Origin: Paenarthrobacter sp. AR 02
GTDB taxonomy: Bacteria; Actinomycetota; Actinomycetes; Actinomycetales; Micrococcaceae
Assembly: GCF_021538675.1 (NCBI RefSeq)
Contig: NZ_JAJUKH010000001.1
Coordinates: forward strand, 1,085,462-1,149,461
Length of the DNA stretch: 64,000 bases
Direction of reading: 5' to 3'
The notes under the pieces are model-generated. The model did not search any database and had not been told where the DNA came from. It was given only the letters and a program-made list of their open reading frames with translations. Each line of letters opens with the position of its first letter. Position 1 is the stretch's first letter. The position numbers and the translations under genes were made by a program. Below, in pieces: positions 1-9,955 of this stretch.

Positions 1-70
1 GCGTGTCAGGCGTGGGAACAGTCTCCTCTTCGGGCTCTACTGCCAAGGTCTCTGCATTGTCGTTAGCCAC
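1..70 (-). CDS. gyrB: DNA gyrase subunit B, first 23 codons only
   Basis: Only the N-terminal 23 codons lie in the window; the gene runs off the left edge. On the minus strand a GTG at 70 opens a frame reading V-A-N-D-N-A-E-T-L-A-V-E-P-E-E-E, which resembles the acidic, poorly conserved leader of Arthrobacter GyrB. A GAGGAG-like Shine-Dalgarno sequence lies about 12 bases upstream. No catalytic motif is visible, so the call rests mainly on synteny: gyrB follows recF and the DUF721 gene in almost all actinobacterial origins. The product would be the ATPase subunit of the type II topoisomerase that introduces negative supercoils. Confidence 0.8.
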   Translation of the reverse strand, partial: MANDNAETLAVEPEEETVPTPDT

Positions 71-407
71 AGGCGCTTTCGACTCCTCTGTACTCGATGT
101 CGGCCGTTCCCGGTGCTGTCCACGGCGAACCGAGGCCGTCAACGGGCACGTGACTGATTGCGCCGACTACTCCGACGAAGGGGTCCCTGAGCCCACACGA
201 GTGGATTCAGGACCTGGACGACGTTTCACCGGCGCTCAGTGATCTACACCAATTCTATCGTGGATACGCGCGATTCCTTGCAAATACGGGGGCAGCCGAG
301 AGCTGAATATGCCCGTGAGAGGCCGTTGGCCCTATCTTCAATGGCCCTGTGGTGGTCCCGATGGGGGCCCATACGGCCCAGGGGCGTTGAATCGCCCTGC
401 ACGCCGT
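71..407. other. Intergenic region upstream of gyrB
   Basis: This 337-bp gap lies between the DUF721 stop and the gyrB start. Short frames exist on both strands but none has a ribosome-binding site or a recognisable product. It probably carries the gyrB promoter and 5' leader. I see no clear terminator or repeat. Confidence 0.5.
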
Positions 408-962
408 TCAGCCGTAAGTATCCCTGGGGCCGCGTCCGTTGACACTTCGTCCGCCTTTTCGCCAACTTGGAGCTGACGGACCCAAAACGTGAATGCTTGT
501 TACAACGCCTTCGCCGAGTTCATTCCGAAACAACTCGAGCAGGCTGGAACTGAGCAACCGCAGTTGGGTGGCCCATGCAGTGGAGTCGCAACGGACGTGG
601 AGCGTCGTGTCCGTGAAGCTCTCCGGGGTGCAGTGGGACGAGATATCCGGCCCAACCAAGGTTTCCCATTCAGCCATGACGGACCCCACAGCCACAGGCG
701 ACGTCCATCCGCGCTCAGCCACCAGGCGTCCAACAACTTTGCCCAAGCCCAAAGGATCCCGGCCACTGCCGTGGAACTGCGTGAAACCCCTGGTATTGCG
801 AAGGCCCTTGCGTTGGGGGGCCGATCCGGGGCGGGGTGCCCGCTGCCTGACTTCGCCCCGAGCGGCTGCAGCCTCGCGCATGCGGTTCAGGGCAGCCTGG
901 GCCGCGTCAATTTCATCGGGATCACGGCCGGGTTGGAGTCCGTCGCCGCTATCCTTCGCCAT
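408..962 (-). CDS. dciA: DUF721 / DciA-family replication protein
   Basis: This encodes a 184-aa DUF721 protein. The family is now linked to DciA, the helicase operator used by bacteria that lack DnaC; the mycobacterial homologue sits at the same place between recF and gyrB. The conserved core is in the C-terminal half, with a segment reading W-x-x-P-V-A-V-G-S-V-M-A-E-W-E-x-L-V-G and later the D-S-T-A-W-A-T-Q-L-R-L motif. The N-terminal half is basic and probably disordered. I chose ATG 962 because GGGAGG lies five bases upstream. An in-frame ATG at 980 has weaker support. The start overlaps the recF stop (949) by 14 bp, suggesting translational coupling. The function in this organism is inferred from the family. 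Confidence 0.85.
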   Translation of the reverse strand: MAKDSGDGLQPGRDPDEIDAAQAALNRMREAAAARGEVRQRAPRPGSAPQRKGLRNTRGFTQFHGSGRDPLGLGKVVGRLVAERGWTSPVAVGSVMAEWETLVGPDISSHCTPESFTDTTLHVRCDSTAWATQLRLLSSSLLELFRNELGEGVVTSIHVLGPSAPSWRKGGRSVNGRGPRDTYG

Positions 963-2142
963 CGATGCCTCCCGGAACAACGGTTACGCGCCGTCCGGCC
1001 AGCTCCTCAGGGATATCGGCGTCGACGGCGGCCGTCACCAGCACCTGCTCGGCGCCGGCAACTATTGCTGCCAGTTTACGCCGGCGTTGAACATCAAGTT
1101 CGGCAAAGACGTCGTCCAGGATAAGGATCGGCGCGGTCCCTCCCGTACGTGAGTCGTCCAGCATGACGTAGTAGGAAGCAAGCCGCAGCGAGAGGCACAT
1201 GGACCAGGTCTCACCATGGGAGGCGTACCCCTTCGCGGGTGCTTGTCCCAACACGAGTTCCAGCTCGTCCCGGTGCGGCCCAACCAGTGAGATACCGCGT
1301 TCCAGTTCCTTTTTCCGCGACGCCGCGAAGGCCTGGATATATCGTTCGGTGAGATCGTCCACGGACAGCACCCGGAGGTCCTCGGCCGACGACGACGGTT
1401 CCGTTGCGCGATCCGCCGGACCGCCGTCGTCGTCCAGGATGTTCTGGATAGTTGAACGGTAGACGGCACCGGCTTCCTTGGAACCATCGGTCAGCTGCGC
1501 GTAAGCACTGTTGAGGTGCGGACGCAGCCGCTCTACGAGCTCAAGGCGGGCGTGCAGGAGTTCAGCACCCGCCCGCGCCATGTGCTGGTCCCAAACATCC
1601 AGGGTTGCTTCATGGCCCGCAGTGAACTTTCCTGTCCTTGCCGACTTGAGGAGGGCGTTGCGCTGCTTAAGGACGCGATCGTAATCGCTGCGTGTGGCAG
1701 CATGCCGCGGAACGAGGCTCACCAGAAGCTCATCAAGGAACCGGCGACGGTTCGAAGGATCACCCTTCACCAACGCCAGGTCCTCCGGAGCGAAAAGGAC
1801 TGTCTGGCAGATGCCCAGGATGTCCCGTGCCCGCACTGGATTACTGCGGTTGATGCGGCCACGGTTCGCACGGCCGGCATTGATTTCCAGCTCAATGACC
1901 GTGGATTGCTCACCACGGACAAGCCGCGCCCGGACCATGGCGCGCTCGGTGCCAAAGCGGAGCAGCGGGCCGTCGGTGCTCACACGGTGCGAACTCAGCG
2001 TGGCAAGGTACCCGATGGCCTCCATCAGGTTGGTCTTGCCGATTCCATTGGAACCCACCAGCACTGTCACACCCGGGCCAAGCTTCAGGTCAACCTGTGC
2101 ATAACTGCGGAAATCCGTCAGTGAAAGATGTTCGAGGTACAC
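949..2142 (-). CDS. recF: DNA replication and repair protein RecF
   Basis: This 397-aa SMC-like ATPase belongs to the RecFOR pathway, which loads RecA at single-strand gaps and stalled forks. The N-terminus (M-Y-L-E-H-L-S-L-T-D-F-R-S-Y) is typical of RecF. The Walker A motif G-S-N-G-I-G-K-T-N-L is near residue 33, the signature region is in the last third, and the Walker B segment I-L-I-L-D-D-V-F-A-E-L-D is near residue 345. The length is normal. It lies 23 bp downstream of gnd and overlaps the DUF721 gene, within the leftward origin gene set. Confidence 0.97.
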   Translation of the reverse strand: MYLEHLSLTDFRSYAQVDLKLGPGVTVLVGSNGIGKTNLMEAIGYLATLSSHRVSTDGPLLRFGTERAMVRARLVRGEQSTVIELEINAGRANRGRINRSNPVRARDILGICQTVLFAPEDLALVKGDPSNRRRFLDELLVSLVPRHAATRSDYDRVLKQRNALLKSARTGKFTAGHEATLDVWDQHMARAGAELLHARLELVERLRPHLNSAYAQLTDGSKEAGAVYRSTIQNILDDDGGPADRATEPSSSAEDLRVLSVDDLTERYIQAFAASRKKELERGISLVGPHRDELELVLGQAPAKGYASHGETWSMCLSLRLASYYVMLDDSRTGGTAPILILDDVFAELDVQRRRKLAAIVAGAEQVLVTAAVDADIPEELAGRRVTVVPGGIDGEG

Positions 2143-2165
2143 GCCGTTCGCAGGACTCCTGCGGC

Positions 2166-3050
<885 letters not shown>

Positions 3051-3098
3051 AGTGTGAACTCTTTTCTGGAATGTGGGTTGATGTGTCCGTGGTGTCTG

Positions 3099-4223
3099 CT
3101 AATTGGGCAGGCGGACCGGCATCACGAGGTACCGGTAGTCATCCTGGTCTTCACCATCGGCTTCCGCCTGGGCAGTAATCATGGCCGGCTTGGGAGCCGT
3201 GGTGAACGAGAAGCGAACGTACTTGGTTTCGATAACGCTCAGGCCCTCAACCAGGTAGTGCGGGTTGAACGCAACGGTGATGTCCTCACCGGAAAGCTGG
3301 GCTTCGAGCTCTTCCGAGGCCTGCGCGTCTTCGCCTGTTCCGGCGTCGAGGTTGAGCAGTCCCTGGGTAAAGGCGAGCCTTACGGGGGTGTTCCGTTCTG
3401 CAACGAGGGACACACGGCGAACGGCCTCGACAAGTTCCTGGGTCTGGACAGTCGCGTGGATCGGAGTGGAATCCGGGAACAGCGAACGGATCTTGGGGTA
3501 GTCCCCATCGACCAGCAGCGAAGTGGTGGTGCGTCCTCCGCTTTCGAATCCGATGAGCCTGCTGTCGTCGTCCGAGAGGGCCAGGTTGATGTCGCCGCTG
3601 CCACCGAGTGTCTTCGCTACTTCGTTCAGCGTTTTGGACTTAACCAGGGCGCTGGTGGAAATGCCGGGAGTTACGGGTTTCCAAGGGACTTCGCGCATGG
3701 CGAGCCGGTAACGGTCCGTGGCGAGGAGGGTGATGAGGTCATCTTCGATCTCCATCCGCACACCGGTCAGGATGGGGAGGGTGTCGTCCTTGCTGGCCGC
3801 GATGATGACCTGCGAAACAGCCTGGGCAAAGGCGTCCCCGGGAAGGGTGCCGCTGATCGCCGGCAGCGCCGGAAGGGCCGGGTACTCCGACTCGGGCATG
3901 GTGGCCAGGTGGAAGCTGCTTCGGCGGCAGGTGAGGGTGACTTTGCTTCCGTCTGTTTCAACCTCTACGGGCGCTGAGGGAAGGCTGCGGCAAATGTCGG
4001 CGAGCAGGCGTCCGGACACCAGGATGGTGCCCTCAACCGCGATGTCGGCAGGGATTTCCAAGCGCGCGGACGTCTCGTAATCGAAGCTCGAGAGGCTGAC
4101 TGTTCCCGCCTCGGCTTTGAGGAGGAGGCCGGAAAGCACAGGTACGGGCGGCCGCGGAGACAACGATCGCGCGGTCCATGTAACGGCTTCTGCCAGGACG
4201 TCGCGGTCGACTCTGAACTTCAC
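3099..4223 (-). CDS. dnaN: DNA polymerase III beta subunit (sliding clamp)
   Basis: This 374-aa beta clamp forms a dimeric ring that tethers the replicative polymerase to DNA. It starts M-K-F-R-V-D-R-D-V-L-A-E-A-V-T-W and ends with the clamp C-terminus Y-L-V-M-P-V-R-L-P-N, which resembles the usual M-P-x-R-L. Three repeated clamp domains fit the length. It is transcribed leftward from the far side of the dnaA-dnaN spacer that contains oriC DnaA boxes, and is followed by gnd after 48 bp. Confidence 0.98.
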   Translation of the reverse strand: MKFRVDRDVLAEAVTWTARSLSPRPPVPVLSGLLLKAEAGTVSLSSFDYETSARLEIPADIAVEGTILVSGRLLADICRSLPSAPVEVETDGSKVTLTCRRSSFHLATMPESEYPALPALPAISGTLPGDAFAQAVSQVIIAASKDDTLPILTGVRMEIEDDLITLLATDRYRLAMREVPWKPVTPGISTSALVKSKTLNEVAKTLGGSGDINLALSDDDSRLIGFESGGRTTTSLLVDGDYPKIRSLFPDSTPIHATVQTQELVEAVRRVSLVAERNTPVRLAFTQGLLNLDAGTGEDAQASEELEAQLSGEDITVAFNPHYLVEGLSVIETKYVRFSFTTAPKPAMITAQAEADGEDQDDYRYLVMPVRLPN

Positions 4224-4786
4224 GGAAGGGTGCCGCCTTTCATTGCTGCTGCCATGTAGTAGCTGCGGATTCCTGCTTGGAAGCCGCTAAATCTCCGCAC
4301 TCCCGCATCGGAACCTGCATGGTTCGCACTGAGCGAACTACAAACAGACCCGAGGATGGGAGCGCTGCTGACAGCTTAGCCGGAAGATCCGCGATTAACC
4401 CATCCCCGATCGGCCGGACCCCTCGTATGTGGACAGCCGCAGGCTGGCCTCGGCCTGGCCGTTGGCCGGGCTCGGAGTGTGGCAGAACGAGATTGTTATT
4501 TGAGGGATTTCAATTTTTTGGGATTCGTAGTGTTAATAACTGCTGTGGAAACTGTGGATAACCCCATCTCGCCGCGCAGTTCCGCGGTTAAGCCCTGTTC
4601 ACGGAGTGTGCGTTAACTGGGTTTTAAACAGGGTGTGGATGGGGACAACTCCCAGGACCGTTTTTAACGATCCACAGGCGGCTTAAGGGTTTTAAGCCCA
4701 TTAAGCACGCTTGTCCCCTTAACTATCCACAGGCTTATCCACATGCACCTGTTAATAAGGTATGTAGTTGCGGTCGCGATGTGGAT
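4224..4786. promoter_or_regulatory. oriC: oriC, dnaA-dnaN spacer
   Basis: This 563-bp non-coding spacer has DnaA boxes matching TTATCCACA. Perfect matches are at 4553-4561 (minus) and 4735-4743 (plus). Near matches include 4668-4676 and 4723-4731 (CTATCCACA). An AT-rich run at about 4489-4545, with several T tracts, is the best candidate for the unwinding element. Further AT-rich stretches lie at 4658-4722. Box density, the AT-rich segment and the dnaA/dnaN flanks together support the replication origin. Individual near-match boxes are less certain. The dnaN promoter should also lie here. Confidence 0.9.
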
Positions 4787-6205
4787 TCAGGAGTCGCGCT
4801 GCTGCTGCTTGATGCGGTTGGTCAGTTCGGTGACTTGGTTGTAAATCACACGACGCTCAGCCATCAGCTCACGGATCTTGCGGTCCGCGTGGATCACTGT
4901 GGTGTGGTCGCGGCCGCCCAGCTCCTGGCCGATCTTGGGCAGGGACATGTCAGTCAGCTCCCGGCAGAGGTACATGGCGATCTGCCGGGCTGTCACCAGT
5001 GTCCGTGTACGGGACTTGCTGCAAAGCTCTTCCATGCTGAGCTTGAAATAGTCCGCTGTCTGGTCGAGGATCTGCTTCGCCGTGATTTCCTGGGCACCGT
5101 CATCCGTGATGAGGTCCTTGAGGACCATCTCGGCCAGGGCAACGTCCACCGGCTGGCGGTTGAGGCTCGCGAACGCAGTGACGCGGATGAGGGCGCCTTC
5201 AAGTTCGCGGATGTTGCTGGAAATCTTCGACGCGATGTACTCCAGTGCGTCATCCGGCGCTGACAGGCCCTCGCTGAGGCCCTTCTTGCGGAGGATGGCG
5301 ATACGGGTCTCAAGCTCCGGCGGCTGGATGTCCGTCAGCAGGCCCCACTCGAAACGGCTTGTCATGCGGTCTTCGAAGCCGGCCAGCATCTTGGGCGGCT
5401 GGTCGGAGGTGATAACCACCTGCTTGTTGGCGTTGTGCAGGGCGTTGAACGTGTGGAAGAACTCTTCCTGGGTACGGTCCTTGCCTGCCAGGAACTGGAT
5501 GTCGTCGATCAGCAGCACATCCACGTTGCGGTACGTGGTCTTGAAACTCGTGCCTTCGTCGTCGCGGATGGAGTTGATGAAGTCATTGGTGAACTCTTCG
5601 GAGTTCACGTAGCGGACGCGGATGCCACTGTAGAGACGGCGCGCATAGTGGCCGATTGCGTGCAACAGGTGGGTCTTGCCCAGTCCGGAGTCACCGTAGA
5701 TGAAGAGCGGGTTGTATGCCTTGGCCGGAGCTTCCGCGACGGCAACCGCGGCCGCATGGGCGAAGCGGTTGGAGGAGCCGATCACGAACGTGTCGAATAT
5801 GTATTTCGGGTTCAGGCGGCCGAACTCGTGCGATGTGCTCGGCGGAGTCGGCTGGGGCTTCGGCTCTGCAAAGTCCGGTACTGCGGAAAGCTCGACGGCG
5901 GGTTCCGGCTCTGCATGGACCGGCACCAGATCGGTGTCTACGTCGATTGCACAGCGGATGTCATCCGAAAAGACGCTCCGCAGGGCATCGTCGAGGGCAT
6001 CCTTGACTTGCGTTTGCAGGACTTCGCGGGTGAGCTCGTTGGGAACTGCCACCAGGAGGGTCGAACCTATGAGGCCTTGTGCCTGGGCCAGGATGACGAA
6101 ACCACGCTGACGGGGAGTGACCCGATCGTCCTGTTCCAGGAGGGTCAGCACCCTGCGCCAGGAACTTCCGACAGTGTTGGCGTGGTTGGCTTCGTCTACT
6201 GTCAT
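4787..6205 (-). CDS. dnaA: Chromosomal replication initiator protein DnaA
   Basis: This 472-aa AAA+ initiator binds DnaA boxes and melts oriC. Domain I covers roughly residues 1-90 and is followed by a short Pro/Glu-rich domain II. The AAA+ domain has Walker [10 protein letters not shown] near residue 172 and Walker [10 protein letters not shown] near 231. The C-terminal DNA-binding domain carries the DnaA signature [10 protein letters not shown]. An upstream in-frame TTG at 6208 gives one extra residue, but ATG 6205 has AGGA eight bases upstream and is preferred. DnaA boxes on both sides suggest autoregulation. Confidence 0.98.
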   Translation of the reverse strand: MTVDEANHANTVGSSWRRVLTLLEQDDRVTPRQRGFVILAQAQGLIGSTLLVAVPNELTREVLQTQVKDALDDALRSVFSDDIRCAIDVDTDLVPVHAEPEPAVELSAVPDFAEPKPQPTPPSTSHEFGRLNPKYIFDTFVIGSSNRFAHAAAVAVAEAPAKAYNPLFIYGDSGLGKTHLLHAIGHYARRLYSGIRVRYVNSEEFTNDFINSIRDDEGTSFKTTYRNVDVLLIDDIQFLAGKDRTQEEFFHTFNALHNANKQVVITSDQPPKMLAGFEDRMTSRFEWGLLTDIQPPELETRIAILRKKGLSEGLSAPDDALEYIASKISSNIRELEGALIRVTAFASLNRQPVDVALAEMVLKDLITDDGAQEITAKQILDQTADYFKLSMEELCSKSRTRTLVTARQIAMYLCRELTDMSLPKIGQELGGRDHTTVIHADRKIRELMAERRVIYNQVTELTNRIKQQQRDS

Positions 6206-6208
6206 CAA

Positions 6209-6670
6209 TCAGTTCCTAAATACTTGCTTGCCGGCGTTGCTGGCAGCCGAAGTGTCTCCGGCGTTGCTTGTTCCGGGTGATAATCCACAGAGTTATGCAC
6301 AGCGGGTGGACAATGGGCTACTGAGCCACTCTAGGGGATGCAATCGCCAGAAGATAGCTGGGAAGTTGCCTGTGGATAATTACACCGTTGTGGTTCCTGA
6401 ATACGGCTTGTGAGCCACTTCATCCACAGGCTGCAAACAGGGTCTGGACACAGCTGTGGATACGTGTGCGGCAGGCTGCCGGTTTGACTGTGGGTCCCTT
6501 TTTGCCCTAACGTTGTGAAGTCCTTTGTGTCCGCTTTTGAGATCAGTTGTAACTCCGTACGTTCATCGTGCGGGAGGCAACGGCGGCGGCACATACAAAA
6601 CTTAGCGTCGGCCAGTTCTTCCCCTTTTTTGATCGGGTGGGCGCACCTTTGATCCACTGGAGTAACTAAC
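6209..6670. promoter_or_regulatory. dnaA-rpmH spacer with DnaA boxes
   Basis: This 462-bp divergent spacer separates dnaA from rpmH. It contains a perfect DnaA box at 6371-6379 (minus orientation) and the strong variant TTATGCACA at 6293-6301. One-mismatch boxes are at 6281-6289, 6420-6428 and 6455-6463. It should carry the dnaA promoter and the rpmH-rnpA promoter, and is either a second lobe of oriC or a DnaA autoregulatory zone. No gene is visible; short frames here are spurious. Confidence 0.85.
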
Positions 6671-6808
6671 GTGAGCAAGCGGACTTTTCAGCCGAATAAC
6701 CGCCGTCGGGCCAAGAAGCACGGCTTCCGCCTTCGTATGCGCACCCGTGCCGGCCGCGCCATCCTGGCTGCCCGTCGCGGCAAGGGCCGCGTCGAACTGT
6801 CGGCGTAA
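6671..6808 (+). CDS. rpmH: 50S ribosomal protein L34
   Basis: This 45-codon gene starts at GTG 6671 and stops at TAA 6806-6808. The product begins [20 protein letters not shown] and ends G-K-G-R-V-E-L-S-A, an unmistakable L34 sequence. L34 is a small, very basic protein of the large ribosomal subunit. It is the first gene on the rightward side of the origin and is followed by rnpA after 41 bp. Confidence 0.98.
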   Translation: MSKRTFQPNNRRRAKKHGFRLRMRTRAGRAILAARRGKGRVELSA

Positions 6809-6849
6809 ATAACTGACTTGTCGGTCAGGGTCTTTTTGCGGATTCGACG

Positions 6850-7260
6850 GTGCTAGCCACCCCTAACCGTCTGCGGACGTCTACCGACTTTTCAACAACT
6901 GTACGTTCCGGCGTCCGCAATGGACGCCGGAACTTAGTGTTATATACGGCCTCTATCGGGGCCGGGGAGCCGAGTCGAATCGGCTTCATTGTCTCCAAAG
7001 CCGTCGGGAACGCCGTGACCAGGAACCTCGTTAAGAGGAGACTGAGAGAAGCAGGCGCACTTTCCTTGCACACGCATGGAACTGGCCTGGCGGTGGTGGT
7101 CCGGGCTCTGCCCGCAGCTGCATCTGCCAGCTGGGAGCAGTTGCTCTCCGACTACAACGCCGCATTGGCAGTGACGACGAAGCGACTGGGTGGCTCCAAT
7201 CCACGCAACGCTTCGCCGGACCGCAACGGCACCACTACGGAAGGGACACCGCGTGCATGA
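6850..7260 (+). CDS. rnpA: Ribonuclease P protein component
   Basis: This 136-aa basic protein assists the RNase P RNA in processing the 5' ends of tRNAs. It has the RnpA core: N-R-L-R-T-S-T-D-F near the start, and the RNR-type motif region G-F-I-V-S-K-A-V-G-N-A-V-T-R-N followed by K-R-R-L-R-E. The start is GTG 6850, whose Shine-Dalgarno sequence is weak. The stop overlaps the likely GTG start of yidD. The rpmH-rnpA-yidD-yidC order is nearly universal. Confidence 0.97.
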   Translation: MLATPNRLRTSTDFSTTVRSGVRNGRRNLVLYTASIGAGEPSRIGFIVSKAVGNAVTRNLVKRRLREAGALSLHTHGTGLAVVVRALPAAASASWEQLLSDYNAALAVTTKRLGGSNPRNASPDRNGTTTEGTPRA

Positions 7261-7663
7261 CATAAGCACCGCCGTCGTTCCTTCCTCAAGTGTGCCCTCC
7301 AACAGGACCCTGCCCGCAGCGGTGGGTATCTTCATGTGGGAGCTGCCGCGGAATATCCTCATCCTTTTGCTGAAGGCGTACCGCAAGGTCGTCTCGCCCC
7401 TGTACGGCCAGGTTTGCCGTTTCTTTCCCTCCTGCTCGGCTTACGCCTTGGAAGCAGTCACGGTGCACGGCGCTGTGAAGGGTAGCTGGCTCGCAGCCAA
7501 GAGGCTCGCCAAATGCCACCCGTGGAACGCCGGCGGAGTGGACCATGTCCCCGCCGGACATCGTCATTGGCCTGAAGGCCGGACGCCCACAATTGTTGTA
7601 CTGAACAACCCGGACCAGTTCCTGGCTGCTCAGGCTGATGAAGAAGGCCGCACGGCGGCCTAA
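7253..7663 (+). CDS. yidD: Membrane protein insertion efficiency factor YidD
   Basis: This small membrane-associated protein helps YidC insert membrane proteins. The family core is I-L-I-L-L-L-K-A-Y-R-K-V-V-S-P-L-Y-G followed by C-R-F-F-P-S-C-S-A-Y-A and the C-H-P-W-N-A-G-G-V-D-H-V-P motif. GTG 7253, with GGAAGGGA just upstream, overlaps the rnpA stop and is preferred (136 aa). ATG 7334 would give a shorter product closer to the usual family start. A C-terminal extension of about 45 residues beyond the core is common in actinobacteria. Confidence 0.92.
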   Translation: MHDISTAVVPSSSVPSNRTLPAAVGIFMWELPRNILILLLKAYRKVVSPLYGQVCRFFPSCSAYALEAVTVHGAVKGSWLAAKRLAKCHPWNAGGVDHVPAGHRHWPEGRTPTIVVLNNPDQFLAAQADEEGRTAA

Positions 7664-7679
7664 CGAATAGGGATAACTA

Positions 7680-8660
7680 ATGGATGACTTCTTTGGGACA
7701 ATCATGTTCCCGTTCAAGTGGCTGGTGTCGATCATCATGGTCGGCTTCCACGAGGGACTGAGCTTCATTGGCCTGCCCGCCGCAAATGGCTGGACCTGGA
7801 CTCTGTCCATCATTGGCCTCGTGCTGGTGATCCGTGCAGCCCTGATTCCTGTGTTCGTCAAGCAGATCAAGGCCCAGCGCGGCATGCAGCTCCTGCAGCC
7901 GGATCTGAAGAAGCTGCAGGCGAAGTACAAAGGCAAAACCGACCAACTCTCCCGCCAGGCCATGGCGCAGGAGCAGATGGCGATGTACAAGAAGCACGGG
8001 ACCAACCCGTTCTCGGCATGTTTGCCGATGCTGATCCAGATGCCGTTCTTCTTCGCCCTGTTCCAGGTGCTTTCCGGTATCTCCAACGCGAAGAATGCCG
8101 GCAACGGTATTGGGGCCATGAGTGCCCAGCAAGTCGTGGAGTTCGATGAGTCGAGCATCTTCGGTGCCCCGTTGTCCTCTGCGCTGCTTCACGGTGGCGC
8201 GGGAAACGTCTCCGTCGTGGTCCTGAGCGTCATCATGATCGTTGCCATGACGGCCTCGCAGTTCATCACCCAGAAGCAAATCATGGCCAAGAACATGTCC
8301 GAAGAGGCCATGGCCAGCCCGTTCATGCGTCAACAGAAGATGATGCTGTACATCCTGCCCCTCGTGTTCGGCATCGGTGGCATCAACTTCCCGATCGGTG
8401 TCCTTATCTACTGGACCACCACCAACCTCTGGACCATGGGCCAGCAGTTCTTCGTCATCCGCCGCATGCCTACGCCGGGTTCACCCGCTGCAAAGGCGCT
8501 GGAGGAGCGCCGTGCTGCGAAGGGCCTCCCGCCGCTGTTGGGTGGAAAGAAGACTTCAGCCGCTGATGCCGCTGCCGAGGCCGAAGCTGCGGCGGTTGCA
8601 GCTGCCGAAGCCCGTGCCCAGCGCGTCCAGCCACAACGTAAGAACAGGAAGAAGAAGTAA
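7680..8660 (+). CDS. yidC: Membrane protein insertase YidC (Oxa1 family)
   Basis: This 326-aa polytopic protein inserts and folds membrane proteins, alone or with SecYEG. It is the Gram-positive type, lacking the large periplasmic domain. A first hydrophobic segment near residue 8-30 precedes the conserved core with the arginine-bearing helix V-I-R-A-A-L-I-P-V-F-V-K-Q-I-K, the N-P-F-S-A-C-L-P-M-L-I-Q-M-P-F-F segment, and later helices. The Ala/Glu/Lys-rich C-terminal tail is basic, as expected for ribosome contact. Its stop overlaps the jag start by one base. Confidence 0.97.
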   Translation: MDDFFGTIMFPFKWLVSIIMVGFHEGLSFIGLPAANGWTWTLSIIGLVLVIRAALIPVFVKQIKAQRGMQLLQPDLKKLQAKYKGKTDQLSRQAMAQEQMAMYKKHGTNPFSACLPMLIQMPFFFALFQVLSGISNAKNAGNGIGAMSAQQVVEFDESSIFGAPLSSALLHGGAGNVSVVVLSVIMIVAMTASQFITQKQIMAKNMSEEAMASPFMRQQKMMLYILPLVFGIGGINFPIGVLIYWTTTNLWTMGQQFFVIRRMPTPGSPAAKALEERRAAKGLPPLLGGKKTSAADAAAEAEAAAVAAAEARAQRVQPQRKNRKKK

Positions 8661-9211
8661 TGTCTGCCGAGAGCACCGAAGAAGTTACCAGCGCCGTAAC
8701 TGAAGACCAGGACGACTCCAAGGAAGAAACCCAGTCCAAGACGGCCAGCCGCTTGGAAGAGGAAGGCGACATCGCTGCCGACTACCTCGAGGAGCTCCTG
8801 GACATCGCCGACATCGACGGCGACATCGACATTGAGGTACGCAACGGGCGCACCTACATCTCCATCGGTGCAGACGAGGAGTCCGCAGCCCTGGACAGCC
8901 TCGTAGGCCGCGACGGCGAGGTGCTGGAAGCATTGCAGGAGCTGGCACGCCTTTCGGTGCTGTCCGCTACCGAGAACCGGTCCCGCCTGGTGCTGGACAT
9001 CAACGGATACCGCAAGGAGCGCGCAGGCGTACTCCAGCAGATTGCCGAGGATGCCGTGGCCAAGGTCAAGGCGGATGGCGGAACGGTAGCCCTGGAACCC
9101 ATGAGCGCCTACGAACGCAAGATTGTCCACGACGTCGTCGCTGATCTCGGGCTGGTTTCAGAATCCGCGGGCGAAGGCGCCGGCCGCCACATCGTCGTCT
9201 CGGCTGACTAG
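8660..9211 (+). CDS. jag: Jag/KhpB family RNA-binding protein (KH-R3H)
   Basis: This 183-aa protein has an acidic N-terminal stretch (residues 1-35), a KH-like domain around 45-120 and an R3H domain at the end, with E-P-M-S-A-Y-E-R-K-I-V-H. It lacks the Jag_N domain found in Firmicutes. In other bacteria the protein binds many RNAs together with KhpA and affects cell division and wall synthesis. It is translationally coupled to yidC and ends six bases before the rsmG start. Confidence 0.93.
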   Translation: MSAESTEEVTSAVTEDQDDSKEETQSKTASRLEEEGDIAADYLEELLDIADIDGDIDIEVRNGRTYISIGADEESAALDSLVGRDGEVLEALQELARLSVLSATENRSRLVLDINGYRKERAGVLQQIAEDAVAKVKADGGTVALEPMSAYERKIVHDVVADLGLVSESAGEGAGRHIVVSAD

Positions 9212-9217
9212 AAGCTC

Positions 9218-9868
9218 ATGGTTGATATCACCGCAGCTGAACAGGAAGCGGCAGAGAAGATCTTTGGGGAGCGCTTGGATCTTGCCAAGCGCTATGTTGA
9301 ACACCTGGCTACGTCCGGTACTGAACGAGGATTGATCGGTCCGCGCGAGATCCCTCGCTTGTGGAGCCGTCACGTCCTGAACTGCGCGGTCATCGAATCG
9401 GCCATCGCCATGGACAGCCACGTTGCGGACGTAGGGTCCGGCGCGGGCCTTCCGGGCTTGTGCCTGGCAATCGCGCGGCCGGATCTTGAACTTACCTTGA
9501 TTGAGCCCTTGGAACGCCGCGTCATTTGGCTCCAGGAGGTCGTGGATGACCTTGGGCTGGACAACGTCACCGTCATGCGGACCCGGGCTGAACTGGCAGT
9601 GGGCCTGGTTGATGCCGACGTTGTAACGGCACGGGCAGTCTCGGCACTGACCAACCTTGCCGGGCTGACCATTCCACTCTTGAATGGCCGTGGTGAAGTG
9701 GTGGCCATTAAGGGCCGAAGCGCAGGCGAAGAGATTGAGAAGGCCAAGAAAGTTATCCGCAAGCTCGGGGGCGTGGAAACGTCCGTTGTGGTTTGTGGAC
9801 AGGAACTTTTGGAGGAACCCACCACCGTGGTGCGGATCATCGTCAACAAGCCGGGAAAGAGCGCGTAG
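9218..9868 (+). CDS. rsmG: 16S rRNA (guanine-527-N7)-methyltransferase
   Basis: This 216-aa class I methyltransferase uses S-adenosylmethionine to methylate G527 of 16S rRNA; in other bacteria its loss gives low-level streptomycin resistance. The SAM-binding motif V-A-D-V-G-S-G-A-G-L-P-G is near residue 70, preceded by the L-W-S-R-H-V-L-N-C motif typical of RsmG. It starts six bases after jag and precedes parA by 87 bp. Its place beside parAB is the usual one. Confidence 0.96.
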   Translation: MVDITAAEQEAAEKIFGERLDLAKRYVEHLATSGTERGLIGPREIPRLWSRHVLNCAVIESAIAMDSHVADVGSGAGLPGLCLAIARPDLELTLIEPLERRVIWLQEVVDDLGLDNVTVMRTRAELAVGLVDADVVTARAVSALTNLAGLTIPLLNGRGEVVAIKGRSAGEEIEKAKKVIRKLGGVETSVVVCGQELLEEPTTVVRIIVNKPGKSA

Positions 9869-9955
9869 CTACCGCCCTGTTTCCCGCGTGTCGGCGGCCG
9901 AGCGGTTAGGCTAGAGATCGGCAGCAAGCGCCAAATGAGAGTGAGAGTGTGACCA

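Noticed and set aside
489-1152. Plus-strand frames of over 200 codons across the DUF721/recF region
   Set aside because: Antisense to two well-supported genes; no start signal or recognisable product.
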